A DNA stretch of 64,000 nt from Peredibacter starrii (lineage in GTDB: Bacteria; Bdellovibrionota; Bacteriovoracia; Bacteriovoracales; Bacteriovoracaceae), in assembly GCF_034259205.1 (NCBI RefSeq), contig NZ_CP139487.1:3658001-3722000 (forward strand), read 5' to 3'. A model generated the notes under the pieces. That model was not told where the DNA came from. It saw nothing but the letters and a program-made list of their open reading frames with translations, and did no database searches. The position numbers were made by a program, and so were the translations under genes. Shown here in pieces: positions 49,750 to 58,744 of this stretch. Numbering within the stretch: the stretch's first letter is position 1; each line of letters starts with the position of its first letter.

Positions 49750-52053
49750 TTAAGAAAGGAACGACTCAAGGGTCTCAGTCGACATTGCCTTGGCCTCATG
49801 GACCTTATTCAGGTCTTTTTTCATCAGAACATGAAGGCACTTGAAGCTTTCGATGATCTTGGCCTCATCAGTAGATTGTGCTTTCTGAATTCCAAGAAGA
49901 GCTTCTTTCATTTCGTGTTCTTTTTGAGAAGTCGTGAAATTGAAGTTGGTCTGCTCAACTGGTGATTTCTCATGCATCATGTGAAGCTTATTAAGAAGTA
50001 CATCCAGCTGAGAAAGCTTCTTATCAAGTGTGTGAACATTGAAATCTAGTCTCGCCAGTTCATCTTTATATCTCATGGCAAGCTTCTGTTGGGCCTCATC
50101 AAGCGGCGGAAGTTGCCCGAATAGTGAGTTATTGATCGAAATAAGTTTGGCCTTAACTTCCATCAATTCAAACTTCAGCTTCTTATAATCAGTTTTAACG
50201 CCTTCAAGTTGAGTCATGATGTCCATGGTGTCCTTGGTCTTCTTGGTTAGTTCAAGGGTCACTTGCTGCATTTTCTGTGCATCTGTCTTTAAATCATCAT
50301 TGTGCTGAAGGATCGACTTATTAATGTGCATAAGTGATTCCATTCTTTCTACTGAACCAAGGAAGGTATCGCGTAGATCGTTTGCAAGCTGGAACTCCTG
50401 CTTAATGATGTCTTTCTTTTCTTCTTCGATTTCTCTCATGCCTTCGATTGTCTCAACATACGATTCATTTTCTTTCTCAAGATTACGAATGGTATGAAGG
50501 CATTCATTTTTTTCACCATTTAATCTTTCAAATAGAGTGACCAGTGTCTTATAAAGATCATTCAGATCATTGTTCTTAAAGTCTTTTTCAAGAAGACGAA
50601 TTTGATCCTCATCCAGGCTATCTTCATTCCAGTGAGTGATGAAACGGTTGAGAGCTTCACGAGAAAGGTTCACTTGCTCATTGATCGCCTCTTTCACCGA
50701 AACCAGAGGATAGAAGAAAACCATTACGCGGTCTTCACGGTTCACATTGATGGGAGTTACATACATCTCGTAAGGTTGAGAGGGAGCGTACTCGTCTTGC
50801 TTAACTTTCACAGGATAGATGCCAGCAATCTTGTTTACCAGGGCCTGATAGATTGGATCTTCATCAAGATTCAGGTAATCACGAAGATAATCCCAATTAA
50901 AAGCATCACTTCTAACTTCTTCTTCGCTTAGGTAGAACTGCTCAAGGAAAAGGTGGTTGAACCAAGTTAGTTTGAAATTAGTATCAATCATACACCCACC
51001 GAACGGCAGACCAGTATGAAGCATTGAACCCAGGTTCAATTTGATTTTCAATTCATCTAAAAGACGAACGATATCGTCACGAGTAAGATCTGAGTAATGG
51101 TCCATCATGAAACGCTGATCGCCCATGATGCCTTTCTCGATCACACCTTTAACTTCCATCTCAACTTGTTCGCCCATTTTCACTTTCTGCCAACGGAACA
51201 AGTAGGCCAGACCCATCCAAGCAATCACGAGGAAGCCCACCATTCCAGCCAGCATCAGCACGAGTTGGTTTTGTTTTTGGAAGCGCATGCCTTGGATGTC
51301 AGAGGCCTTCTTTTCTACATCAATCATCCATTGCGAGAGAGCGAGTGAAGCTTGAGTAACATGGGCCTTAACATCACGAGATTGTGAACTTAGACTTCCA
51401 AGAAGCTCAAGTTCATTATTCATAGATGTGAAACGATCCAGAAGAGCTTGTTTTTCACCATCAGTCAAAGAAGAACCACTTACAAGATTTTCCAGACGCT
51501 TAAGATCAGTGCGAAGGTAGCTTACTTGAACAGAACCACTTACATTTTTTGGATTGAGTTGATCCAGACGTTCTTTCATTCTTTCAGCGAGAAGTTCAAC
51601 GTTGCTATATTTTTTGCTTTTAGCAACATCGTAAAGCGAAGCAACTTTATTGCGAAGGACTTTAAGGGCATCAGAAGGATCTGACATTCCGCTGGTGTTG
51701 TTGATGAGACGATTAAAAGTACGCATACCAAGGCTTAAATCTTTGCTCGATTTAATCTCTAGTAGCTCTTCGGTCTCAGCAATTTTTTGCGAGAGTTCGC
51801 GAATCTTATCGTTGGCCTTGTCGGGTTGTGCCCATGACAAGTGCTTTCCGATTTTCTCGAAGCTCATATCTTTCTTAAAGTGATTAATAAGAGAGTTTAT
51901 TTTGAGGCCACGCTCTTCTTCCGTACTTTGCAAATGATTTAATCTCAAAGCAAAGAGAGTCGAGCCCACGCCAATTATGACAGCAATAACAAATATTCCG
52001 TGTATTACCCACTGTCCGCGATTAAAGGTCTTTTTCCAATCCATTGAAGTCAC
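49750..52053 (-). CDS. Membrane-bound coiled-coil protein with PAS-like domain (sensor-like, no output domain)
   Basis: 767 residues. Two membrane helices (about 15-36 and 263-287) enclose a helical periplasmic domain (about 38-260), as in chemoreceptors and histidine kinases. The cytoplasmic part has a PAS-like domain (about 340-450: MLHTGLPFGGCMIDTNFKLTWFN, then QPYEMYVTPINVNREDRVMVFF) and a long coiled coil (about 460-740). No kinase, GGDEF, EAL or MCP signalling hairpin is found. It follows fliA after a terminator, so it has its own promoter, perhaps in 52054-52123. It may be a scaffold or receptor that signals through partners; function unknown. Confidence 0.7.
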   Translation of the reverse strand: MTSMDWKKTFNRGQWVIHGIFVIAVIIGVGSTLFALRLNHLQSTEEERGLKINSLINHFKKDMSFEKIGKHLSWAQPDKANDKIRELSQKIAETEELLEIKSSKDLSLGMRTFNRLINNTSGMSDPSDALKVLRNKVASLYDVAKSKKYSNVELLAERMKERLDQLNPKNVSGSVQVSYLRTDLKRLENLVSGSSLTDGEKQALLDRFTSMNNELELLGSLSSQSRDVKAHVTQASLALSQWMIDVEKKASDIQGMRFQKQNQLVLMLAGMVGFLVIAWMGLAYLFRWQKVKMGEQVEMEVKGVIEKGIMGDQRFMMDHYSDLTRDDIVRLLDELKIKLNLGSMLHTGLPFGGCMIDTNFKLTWFNHLFLEQFYLSEEEVRSDAFNWDYLRDYLNLDEDPIYQALVNKIAGIYPVKVKQDEYAPSQPYEMYVTPINVNREDRVMVFFYPLVSVKEAINEQVNLSREALNRFITHWNEDSLDEDQIRLLEKDFKNNDLNDLYKTLVTLFERLNGEKNECLHTIRNLEKENESYVETIEGMREIEEEKKDIIKQEFQLANDLRDTFLGSVERMESLMHINKSILQHNDDLKTDAQKMQQVTLELTKKTKDTMDIMTQLEGVKTDYKKLKFELMEVKAKLISINNSLFGQLPPLDEAQQKLAMRYKDELARLDFNVHTLDKKLSQLDVLLNKLHMMHEKSPVEQTNFNFTTSQKEHEMKEALLGIQKAQSTDEAKIIESFKCLHVLMKKDLNKVHEAKAMSTETLESFLS

Positions 52054-52122
52054 CCTTTTTAAGTAAAATCCTGTACTTAATTTTCTGACAAATTGCGACG
52101 GATTGGCTACCAGCTTTAAAAA

Positions 52123-52152
52123 ATAAAAAAAGCCCGAGTTGTTAACTCGGGC
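52123..52152 (-). terminator. Rho-independent terminator of the flagellar operon (after fliA)
   Basis: Minus strand GCCCGAGTT-AAC-AACTCGGGC (9-bp stem, 52132-52152), followed by TTTTTTTATTTT. A strong stop between fliA and the sensor-like gene. Confidence 0.95.
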
Positions 52153-52180
52153 TTCGTTTTTAAAAACTTTGTTTGGGAAA

Positions 52181-52966
52181 TTAGCTGGCGAGATCTTCGT
52201 AAGACTCGAACTGGTTACGAAGCTTGGCCTTAAGCTTTAGGATCGCCTGAGTGTGAAGCTGAGACACACGTGACTCAGTTACATCCAGAACCTGGCCAAT
52301 TTCTTTCAGGTTAAGGTCTTCGAAGTAGTAAAGAGAAAGAACCAGGCGCTGCTTTTCAGGAAGGGCCTTAATACCTTCTTTGATGATCTCCTGAGCGCGC
52401 TTATAACCAACAGCTGTCTGAGGGTTGGCACCACGAGAAGTCTCCATAAGAGAGACCATGAGCTTCTTATCACCTTTACTCATTGCCGCTGCATCTTCGA
52501 TATTCAGAAGAGAGACCGACTTTGATTTATTGATAAGCTCATGGAACTCATCCATCGAACACTGTAAGTGTTCGCACATTTCTTCATCTGTAGCTGGACG
52601 GCCCAGGTCTTTTTCAAGCTTGGCATACGCCTTCTCTACTAGCTTGGCCTTTTCACGAACTGAACGAGGTACCCAGTCCTGAGAGCGAAGTTCATCAAGA
52701 ATCGCTCCGCGGATACGGAATTCAGCATATGTTTTAAATTTGTTATCACGTGATGGATCGAATTTCTCAATGGCATCCATAAGACCGATAACACCACATG
52801 AGATCATGTCATCAAGTTCAATATTTGGTGGAAGACGAGAAGCGATCTTCTGGGCGATATAACGAACGAGTGGAGCGTATTCAAGAATAATTTCATCTTT
52901 GACCTTAGGGTCAACAGTTGAACGGTAGTCTTTTAAATTTTTAAGTTTGGCCGTGAGTGATGACAT
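52181..52966 (-). CDS. fliA: RNA polymerase sigma factor for flagellar genes (FliA/WhiG)
   Basis: Sigma-28 factor that directs late flagellar and chemotaxis genes. Region 2 is seen in LVRYIAQKIASRLPPNIELDDMISCGVIGLMDAIEKFDP (about 32-70) and TYAEFRIRGAILDELRSQDWVPRSVREK, region 3 around 115-160, and region 4 in LPEKQRLVLSLYYFEDLNLKEIGQVLDVTESRVSQLHTQAI (about 203-243), the helix-turn-helix for the -35 box. 261 residues. It is last in the fliL-fliA series, before a strong terminator. An anti-sigma factor FlgM is not in the window. Confidence 0.94.
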   Translation of the reverse strand: MSSLTAKLKNLKDYRSTVDPKVKDEIILEYAPLVRYIAQKIASRLPPNIELDDMISCGVIGLMDAIEKFDPSRDNKFKTYAEFRIRGAILDELRSQDWVPRSVREKAKLVEKAYAKLEKDLGRPATDEEMCEHLQCSMDEFHELINKSKSVSLLNIEDAAAMSKGDKKLMVSLMETSRGANPQTAVGYKRAQEIIKEGIKALPEKQRLVLSLYYFEDLNLKEIGQVLDVTESRVSQLHTQAILKLKAKLRNQFESYEDLAS

Positions 52967-52991
52967 TTTTGAGCTCTCCTGCTTTTACCGT

Positions 52992-53870
52992 TTAGTGAAC
53001 ATCGTGTTCATAGGCCAACTGACTTGTCCCATTCAGAGGAGAAGTCAGCGGTCCACCTACTTTTTCGGTGAACCCATATAAAAGTTTAACGAAGTTTTTA
53101 TTCCATTCATTTTTGTTTTCAGAGAGGAAAAAAGTATCAAATCCTGAGGCATCTACATCGAATTTCTGGATCCCTCCAAGGATATGCGTGCGAGCACCAA
53201 GGAAATTCTCGATAGTTTCACTCAGGGTCATCACCACTTTCTGGAACTGTTTCTCGCTCTGATACATGTTCACCAGAAGATGGTTCTCTTTGATCCCGAA
53301 GCGGGTCGCAAGAAGCTTCACCAGTGAGTATGAATCAGTGATTGATGATTTATCCGGAGTCACAATCACCCAACGGTGATCGCAATAAGCGTTTAACGTA
53401 AGGATTTCTCTAGACACCCCTGCCGGGCAATCAAGCAGGATGAAATCGTATTCATGCTCATGTGAAGCGATAATATCGATGATGATTTCGTCGAAGTTTA
53501 GTTTTGATTCAAAGACCGAGATTGAACCGTTACATGCCGGAAGCAAGTGGAAGTTTCCTTGCTGAATCAGGCAATCTTCGAAATTCGCCTCTGCAGAGAG
53601 AAGTTTTTCGAATTTATTATCAAGGGGAAGACCCATCTTGATCGCTGTATTTGAAAGATTTGAATCGCAATCAATCAAGAGTGTGCGGTGACCAGCGAGT
53701 GCCAGTTCTTTTGCAGTCTTTAATGCGATTGAGGTTTTACCTACTCCGCCCTTTCCACCCGTGATGGAAATTTTAGTACAGGCGAAATCACTAGCTCGTC
53801 TTAGTTCTGACTTCTTGGTGGGATTGTTCGTGGTCGAAAACGATTGAAGCCACTCGCTAGTTTTGTGCAT
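52992..53870 (-). CDS. flhG: FlhG/FleN, MinD-like ATPase controlling flagellar number
   Basis: 292 residues. Deviant Walker A KGGVGKT (40-46), switch I-type DCDSNLSN (about 68-75) and switch II DCPAG (about 147-151) are all intact. The family normally carries a short N-terminal motif DQAxxLR that stimulates the GTPase of FlhF; the N-terminus here (KTSEWLQSFSTTNN) has no such motif. In other bacteria FlhG limits the number of flagella and regulates FliM/FliN assembly and transcription. It lies between flhF and fliA, the usual polar flagellum order, so the identity is firm. Confidence 0.9.
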   Translation of the reverse strand: MHKTSEWLQSFSTTNNPTKKSELRRASDFACTKISITGGKGGVGKTSIALKTAKELALAGHRTLLIDCDSNLSNTAIKMGLPLDNKFEKLLSAEANFEDCLIQQGNFHLLPACNGSISVFESKLNFDEIIIDIIASHEHEYDFILLDCPAGVSREILTLNAYCDHRWVIVTPDKSSITDSYSLVKLLATRFGIKENHLLVNMYQSEKQFQKVVMTLSETIENFLGARTHILGGIQKFDVDASGFDTFFLSENKNEWNKNFVKLLYGFTEKVGGPLTSPLNGTSQLAYEHDVH

Positions 53871-53956
53871 AAACCTCCTGTTAATTGCACATCATTGAAG
53901 CTTTAGATCTTGCCTAACATCCTGTCGGGCCTAAATAGAGCTAGAGCTTTGAGAAC

Positions 53957-55528
53957 TTAGAACTGAAAGAGACCTGACATCAGTCTTTCAGCTGTCGCAC
54001 CTTCGATATCATCCGGAACTACTGGTCCTGTTCCGAAGAATTTGAGAGGAAGCTTGTTGTGGGCCTTATGAACGTTGAAGAGAGCTCCGAAGTTCATACA
54101 GAGGTCCACATGAGAAATGATAACACCGTCTACAATCTCCTTGTATCGGGCAATTATTTTTCGGTTATATAATTCAGAGTGAATCGCCGAAAGTGTGCAT
54201 AGAACTTCTACGTGCTGGAAACCACGTTTCAAAGTCTCAACGAATTTTTTTGTTTCATCCGTGTATTTGCTATTCAGGCGTACATCCACCAGGACAGATT
54301 TGCCGGCTTCCACCGCTTTACGAGATAGGCCTACTACTTCTGAGAAGTTTTGCACCTTCTCGACCTTGATTCCAAACACCTGGGCGGCAAAGTCCGTAGA
54401 AGCGTTATTTTGAGCGTCTTGTGAGTACTGGATAAGAACCACGTCCTTCTTCAGAACCGCGATTTTAGTGCCCATTGTGCTTTGACCAGAGGCCGCTTCA
54501 GAAACCAGAACCGTCACTACCGGCTCGCCTGATTCGATTTTTGCAAATAGAGGAATCGAAGTATTAATTGAGCTCGCCATTTCCTGCAGAGCAAATTCGA
54601 AAATCACATCTGGATTCTCAAGATCTTCTTTCGAAAGTTCGTAGTTGGCCTTCTTGATGAGCTCAAGAATATGGGCCTCATCAACATCCAAAGTTTTAAG
54701 TGTTGTACGAAGCTGGAAAATCCCCTTCGCTTCATTCAGGTGCTTTTGATTGAACTGATAATTTTGTGAAAGCTCCATGATCTTTTGCTCAAGGAGTTCC
54801 ATCTTATGCTGAGTCGTTCTTAGTTCTTGTTTTAGTTCATTATAAGCTTCACGGCTTACTGTCGAACCCGCTGGTGCTGCCGGAGCTTGTGGCTCACGAA
54901 GAGGATTTCTTGTGATCTCAACTGTGTCTTCCGTCATCTGTGGCTGAGGAACTGGACGCTCTTGACGAGGTCTCGCCTGCTGAACCGGACGGGCCTGTTC
55001 ACGGCTTTGAGGTGGCTCAGCATATTTACCACGATTCGATGGACGAACCGGCGCCGGTGTATCATCGGCGGAATCAATATCAAATCCAGAATCATCTCCG
55101 TCAGTCAAAAAATCATCCAGACTGCTTTTGATGAGTGAAGAAGTTTTTGTCGTCATGTCCGCCAGGCCAGCAGAACCTTTAGCAAGTGTATTCACCACTT
55201 TGTTAAGTCCCATGCTGCCGTAGCCGGCCTGACCTGCACCTTGTGCATCCTGACCGTTATATTTTGTAATTGTTTCTTTAATGGTAGAGGCGGGCTTTTG
55301 GTAAAAAGCTTCTTTTTGTTCTGTGTTCAAAACTTTATCCACCTTTGCCTTCTTCTCAAAGCTTCGCTCAGAGATGGCCGCTGTGATCTCAATGCGCTTT
55401 TTCTTAAAGGCACCTTTAAGACCATTGTTAGTGATGGTTTTCAGAATGATGGCATCAGGACCAAGTTCAACTTTTACCTGTTTTAAAGCTTCTTCTAATG
55501 TGTCAGCTTCGAACTTCTTGACGAACAT
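53957..55528 (-). CDS. flhF: FlhF, flagellar SRP-type GTPase homologue with lost nucleotide motifs
   Basis: 523 residues. The N-terminal B domain (MFVKKFEADTLEEALK) is standard, followed by a long Pro/Gln/Arg-rich region (about 155-225) and the NG-domain (about 230-523). The landmarks where FlhF binds GTP are changed: G1, normally GPTGVGKT, reads SEAASGQST (343-351); G3, normally DTAGR, reads DVRLNSK (415-421); G4, normally TKLD, reads SHVD (472-475). The G5-like end FGTGPVVPDDIE (498-509) and the general order of strands are kept, so the frame is right and this is a decayed or rebuilt GTPase, not a frameshift. FlhF normally places the flagellum at the pole; here it probably acts without GTP hydrolysis. 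Confidence 0.9.
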   Translation of the reverse strand: MFVKKFEADTLEEALKQVKVELGPDAIILKTITNNGLKGAFKKKRIEITAAISERSFEKKAKVDKVLNTEQKEAFYQKPASTIKETITKYNGQDAQGAGQAGYGSMGLNKVVNTLAKGSAGLADMTTKTSSLIKSSLDDFLTDGDDSGFDIDSADDTPAPVRPSNRGKYAEPPQSREQARPVQQARPRQERPVPQPQMTEDTVEITRNPLREPQAPAAPAGSTVSREAYNELKQELRTTQHKMELLEQKIMELSQNYQFNQKHLNEAKGIFQLRTTLKTLDVDEAHILELIKKANYELSKEDLENPDVIFEFALQEMASSINTSIPLFAKIESGEPVVTVLVSEAASGQSTMGTKIAVLKKDVVLIQYSQDAQNNASTDFAAQVFGIKVEKVQNFSEVVGLSRKAVEAGKSVLVDVRLNSKYTDETKKFVETLKRGFQHVEVLCTLSAIHSELYNRKIIARYKEIVDGVIISHVDLCMNFGALFNVHKAHNKLPLKFFGTGPVVPDDIEGATAERLMSGLFQF

Positions 55529-55531
55529 TCT

Positions 55532-57610
55532 TTACAACCTCACGGTACCGAGAGATCTGATATTGACTTCTGGACTAAGTTCATTATGGCTCACCACAAT
55601 CATGTTGGGAATGAATTTTTCAGTCAACTTCTTGAAATGACGGCGGATAACTGGTGAGCAAAGAATCACCATTTTCTCCCCTTGCGAAGTTGCTTCTTCA
55701 ATCTTCTCATTGAGTGAAGCCAGGATAGTTTGAGTCACTTTAGGATCGAGGTTTAACTGCGATCCATGATCAGTGTGGATAATTGAACGGGCAACGGCCT
55801 CCTCAAGACTACGATCCAACGTAAAGAGCGGAACGTCTCCCTGAGAGCCTTTAATTTTTTCTGTAATGGTCCTATAGAGGGCCTGACGAACGTATTCAGT
55901 AAGGGCCTCAGAATCTTTAGTTCCAGTACCGTATTCGGCCAGAGTTTCAAGAATTGTGCGAAGGTCTCGAACTGAAACGCCTTCACGCAACAGGGCCTGC
56001 ATAACTTTAAGCACAGTTCCCAGAGGCATAATGTCCGGAACAAGGTCTGAAACGATTTTCGGATTGTCTTCCTTGAAGTTATCAAGAATCTTAACCAGTT
56101 CCTGACGACCAAACATTTCAGAAAGGTTCGCTTTTAGAACTTCAGTTAAGTGAGTCGCCACAATTGTTGAAAGATCAACCACTGTATAACCATTGTATTG
56201 AGCTTCATCTTTACGATCATCAGTGATCCAGATCGCAGGAAGACCGAATACAGGTTCCTTCGTCTCGACTCCGTCCATCTGCTCAATCACCGTTCCCGGG
56301 TCCATTGCCATCATATGATCCGGCATAAGTTCACCGCGAGCGATCTCAATCCCTTTAAGTTTGATTGAGTAACCGCCTGGCTTAAGCTCCAGGTTATCCT
56401 TGATTCGAACTGAAGGAATGATCATCCCCCAATCAAGAGCAAATTGTTTTCTGATGTGTGAAATACGTTCAAGGAGATCACCGTTTTGTTCAGCATCTAC
56501 AATTGAAACAATTCCATACCCCACTTCAAGTTGCACAAGTTCAACCGGAAGAAGAGATTCAAGCGTTTCAGCTTTCGCTTTTGCTTCAGGAGCAAGAGCG
56601 GCCTTAACTTCAGCGGCCTTCGCCATTTCTTTGTTCTTCTCTACTTTGTGTCCAGCATAACCAATCAGACCACCGATCATCAGGAACGGGAAGGCCGGGA
56701 AACCTGGAATCAAACCGAAGACAGCGATTGAAGCCGCTGTGATATAGAAAGCTTTTGGATGGGCCGTGAATTCTTGATTCACCTGCTTACCAAGGGCCTC
56801 AGAGTTTGAGTTACGAGTTGTGATAATACCGGCAGCAGTCGAAATCACGAGTGCCGGAATCTGTGCAATAAGTCCATCACCCACAGTCAGGAGTGTGAAA
56901 GTTCTGGCCGCATCTGAAAATGCCATATCATTTTGGGCCACACCAACAATGATACCGCCTACGATGTTAATCGCTGTAATCAAAATACCGGCGATGGCAT
57001 CACCTCGAACGAACTTCGAAGCACCGTCCATTGACCCGTAAAAGTCTGCTTCTTGAGCAACTTCAGCACGACGGCGTTTCGCTTCTTTGTCATCAATCAG
57101 ACCAGCATTCAAGTCTGCATCGATCGCCATTTGTTTACCAGGCATTGCATCTAACGTGAATCGAGCACTTACTTCAGCTACTCGACCAGCACCTTTGGTG
57201 ATTACGATAAAGTTAATGACCACGAGGATCATGAAGATAATGATACCCACAGCATAGTTACCACCTACTACGAATTCACCGAAGGCCTCAATGATGTGAC
57301 CAGCGGCCTTTGTACCATCCGCTGCTCCGTGAAGAAGAATGTTTCTTGTTGAAGCAACGTTAAGTGAAAGACGTAGAAGTGTTGTAATGAGAAGCACTGA
57401 TGGAAAAGTCGAGAAATCCAGCGGCTTTCTCGCGTAAACCGACATCAAAAGAATTCCGATTGATGTTGCAATCGAGAATGCCAAAAACAAATCCAGAATA
57501 ATTGGAGGAAGTGGAACAACCATCACACCCAGGATTAGAATTAATCCTAGAGCAATTGCTAGTTCTGAATTTTGAGAAAAGACTTTGAGCTTTTCTAAAA
57601 ACCTGTCCAT
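55532..57610 (-). CDS. flhA: Flagellar export gate protein FlhA
   Basis: Core of the flagellar type III export apparatus. Eight membrane helices in the first 320 residues, with the FHIPEP-type loop PGKQMAIDADLNAGLIDDKEAKRRR (about 147-171) conserved, and a cytoplasmic domain (about 350-692) that docks export chaperones. ATG 57610 is chosen because AGAGG lies five bases before it; GTG 57616 overlaps that site. 692 residues as expected. The gene is followed by flhF with 3 bases between, and preceded by flhB. Confidence 0.97.
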   Translation of the reverse strand: MDRFLEKLKVFSQNSELAIALGLILILGVMVVPLPPIILDLFLAFSIATSIGILLMSVYARKPLDFSTFPSVLLITTLLRLSLNVASTRNILLHGAADGTKAAGHIIEAFGEFVVGGNYAVGIIIFMILVVINFIVITKGAGRVAEVSARFTLDAMPGKQMAIDADLNAGLIDDKEAKRRRAEVAQEADFYGSMDGASKFVRGDAIAGILITAINIVGGIIVGVAQNDMAFSDAARTFTLLTVGDGLIAQIPALVISTAAGIITTRNSNSEALGKQVNQEFTAHPKAFYITAASIAVFGLIPGFPAFPFLMIGGLIGYAGHKVEKNKEMAKAAEVKAALAPEAKAKAETLESLLPVELVQLEVGYGIVSIVDAEQNGDLLERISHIRKQFALDWGMIIPSVRIKDNLELKPGGYSIKLKGIEIARGELMPDHMMAMDPGTVIEQMDGVETKEPVFGLPAIWITDDRKDEAQYNGYTVVDLSTIVATHLTEVLKANLSEMFGRQELVKILDNFKEDNPKIVSDLVPDIMPLGTVLKVMQALLREGVSVRDLRTILETLAEYGTGTKDSEALTEYVRQALYRTITEKIKGSQGDVPLFTLDRSLEEAVARSIIHTDHGSQLNLDPKVTQTILASLNEKIEEATSQGEKMVILCSPVIRRHFKKLTEKFIPNMIVVSHNELSPEVNIRSLGTVRL

Positions 57611-57652
57611 GGTCACCTCTTAAAGAGTCGCTCATCCTGAGCTAAAAATTTG

Positions 57653-58729
57653 TTACTTCAAAGCTTTCTGTTTACGTTTAAGCTTATAAACGAAAGACAG
57701 AATTTCCGCGACCGCTTTATACAATGTTCGAGGAACTCCATGTCCCACTTTCACTGTTTTATATAACGTCCGCGCCAGCATGATGTTTTCCACGATCGGA
57801 ATATCATTTTCCTTCGCAATCTCACGAATTCGAAGGGCCAAATGATCGGCACCTTTTGCCATCACGGCCGGTGCTACCATCGTCTCTCCATCATACTTCA
57901 ATGCTACACTAATATGCGTTGGATTTGTAACAATTACGTCTGCCTTCTTTACATCATCCATCATCCGCTTTTGTGCCATCTGACGTTGGATCTGACGGAT
58001 CTTACTCTTTACTTCCGGGTTACCATCTTTCTCTTTAGCTTCTTCCTTCGCTTCTTGTTTGGTCATCATCATTTTTTGACGGTAGGACCACTTTTCCCAA
58101 CCAAAATCGGCCAGGGCCACAACTCCCAGACCTAAAAGAATCGAGAATCCAAGTTTCACCATCAGGTATTTACCAAACATCAAAGATTGTCCGGCATCTG
58201 AATGTAGGAAACCAAGGAAGGAACCAATGTTATCTTTCATCACACTGTAAGTGATCGCAATCACCACCGTGAACTTAAACACACCCTTAACTGCTTCAAC
58301 CAGAGACTTCTTCGAGAAGATTCGTCCGAAACCTTTAAGTGGGTTGATGCGTTCAATGTCAGCGTTCAGGATTTCCGGGGAATAAAGAAAACCGATTTGA
58401 ATAAATTGCGAAAGGACTCCTAAACAAACTGAAGCTCCAAACGATGGTGCTAAACATTTAACCAACGTCCACATGGTTTGAGCGATCACATCGGCGAACT
58501 TCTCTTTGGTGTAGATCATCTTAAAATCTAAGCGATACATCCAATCGATATATTCAGTGAACTGTTCATAGATGAACACACCACAGATAATTAATGTGAG
58601 AAGTGAGCCCGAAAGAAGCAATACAGATGAAAGCTCCTTTGAGGAAGCAACATCACCCTTTTTGCGAGATTCATCGATCTTATACTGGGAGGGCTCTTCG
58701 GTTTTTTCGTCGTCGTTCTCGTCGGCCAT
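57653..58729 (-). CDS. flhB: Flagellar export gate protein FlhB
   Basis: Switches the flagellar export machine between hook and filament substrates. Four membrane helices (about 33-56, 86-112, 145-165 and 188-210) are followed by the cytoplasmic domain with the self-cleaving motif NPTH (269-272). The N-terminal KTEEPSQYKIDESRKKGDVASSKEL is the common FlhB/SctU start. 358 residues. fliR is upstream by 15 bases, flhA downstream. Confidence 0.97.
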   Translation of the reverse strand: MADENDDEKTEEPSQYKIDESRKKGDVASSKELSSVLLLSGSLLTLIICGVFIYEQFTEYIDWMYRLDFKMIYTKEKFADVIAQTMWTLVKCLAPSFGASVCLGVLSQFIQIGFLYSPEILNADIERINPLKGFGRIFSKKSLVEAVKGVFKFTVVIAITYSVMKDNIGSFLGFLHSDAGQSLMFGKYLMVKLGFSILLGLGVVALADFGWEKWSYRQKMMMTKQEAKEEAKEKDGNPEVKSKIRQIQRQMAQKRMMDDVKKADVIVTNPTHISVALKYDGETMVAPAVMAKGADHLALRIREIAKENDIPIVENIMLARTLYKTVKVGHGVPRTLYKAVAEILSFVYKLKRKQKALK

Positions 58730-58744
58730 CCTATGCCTCTTAGA

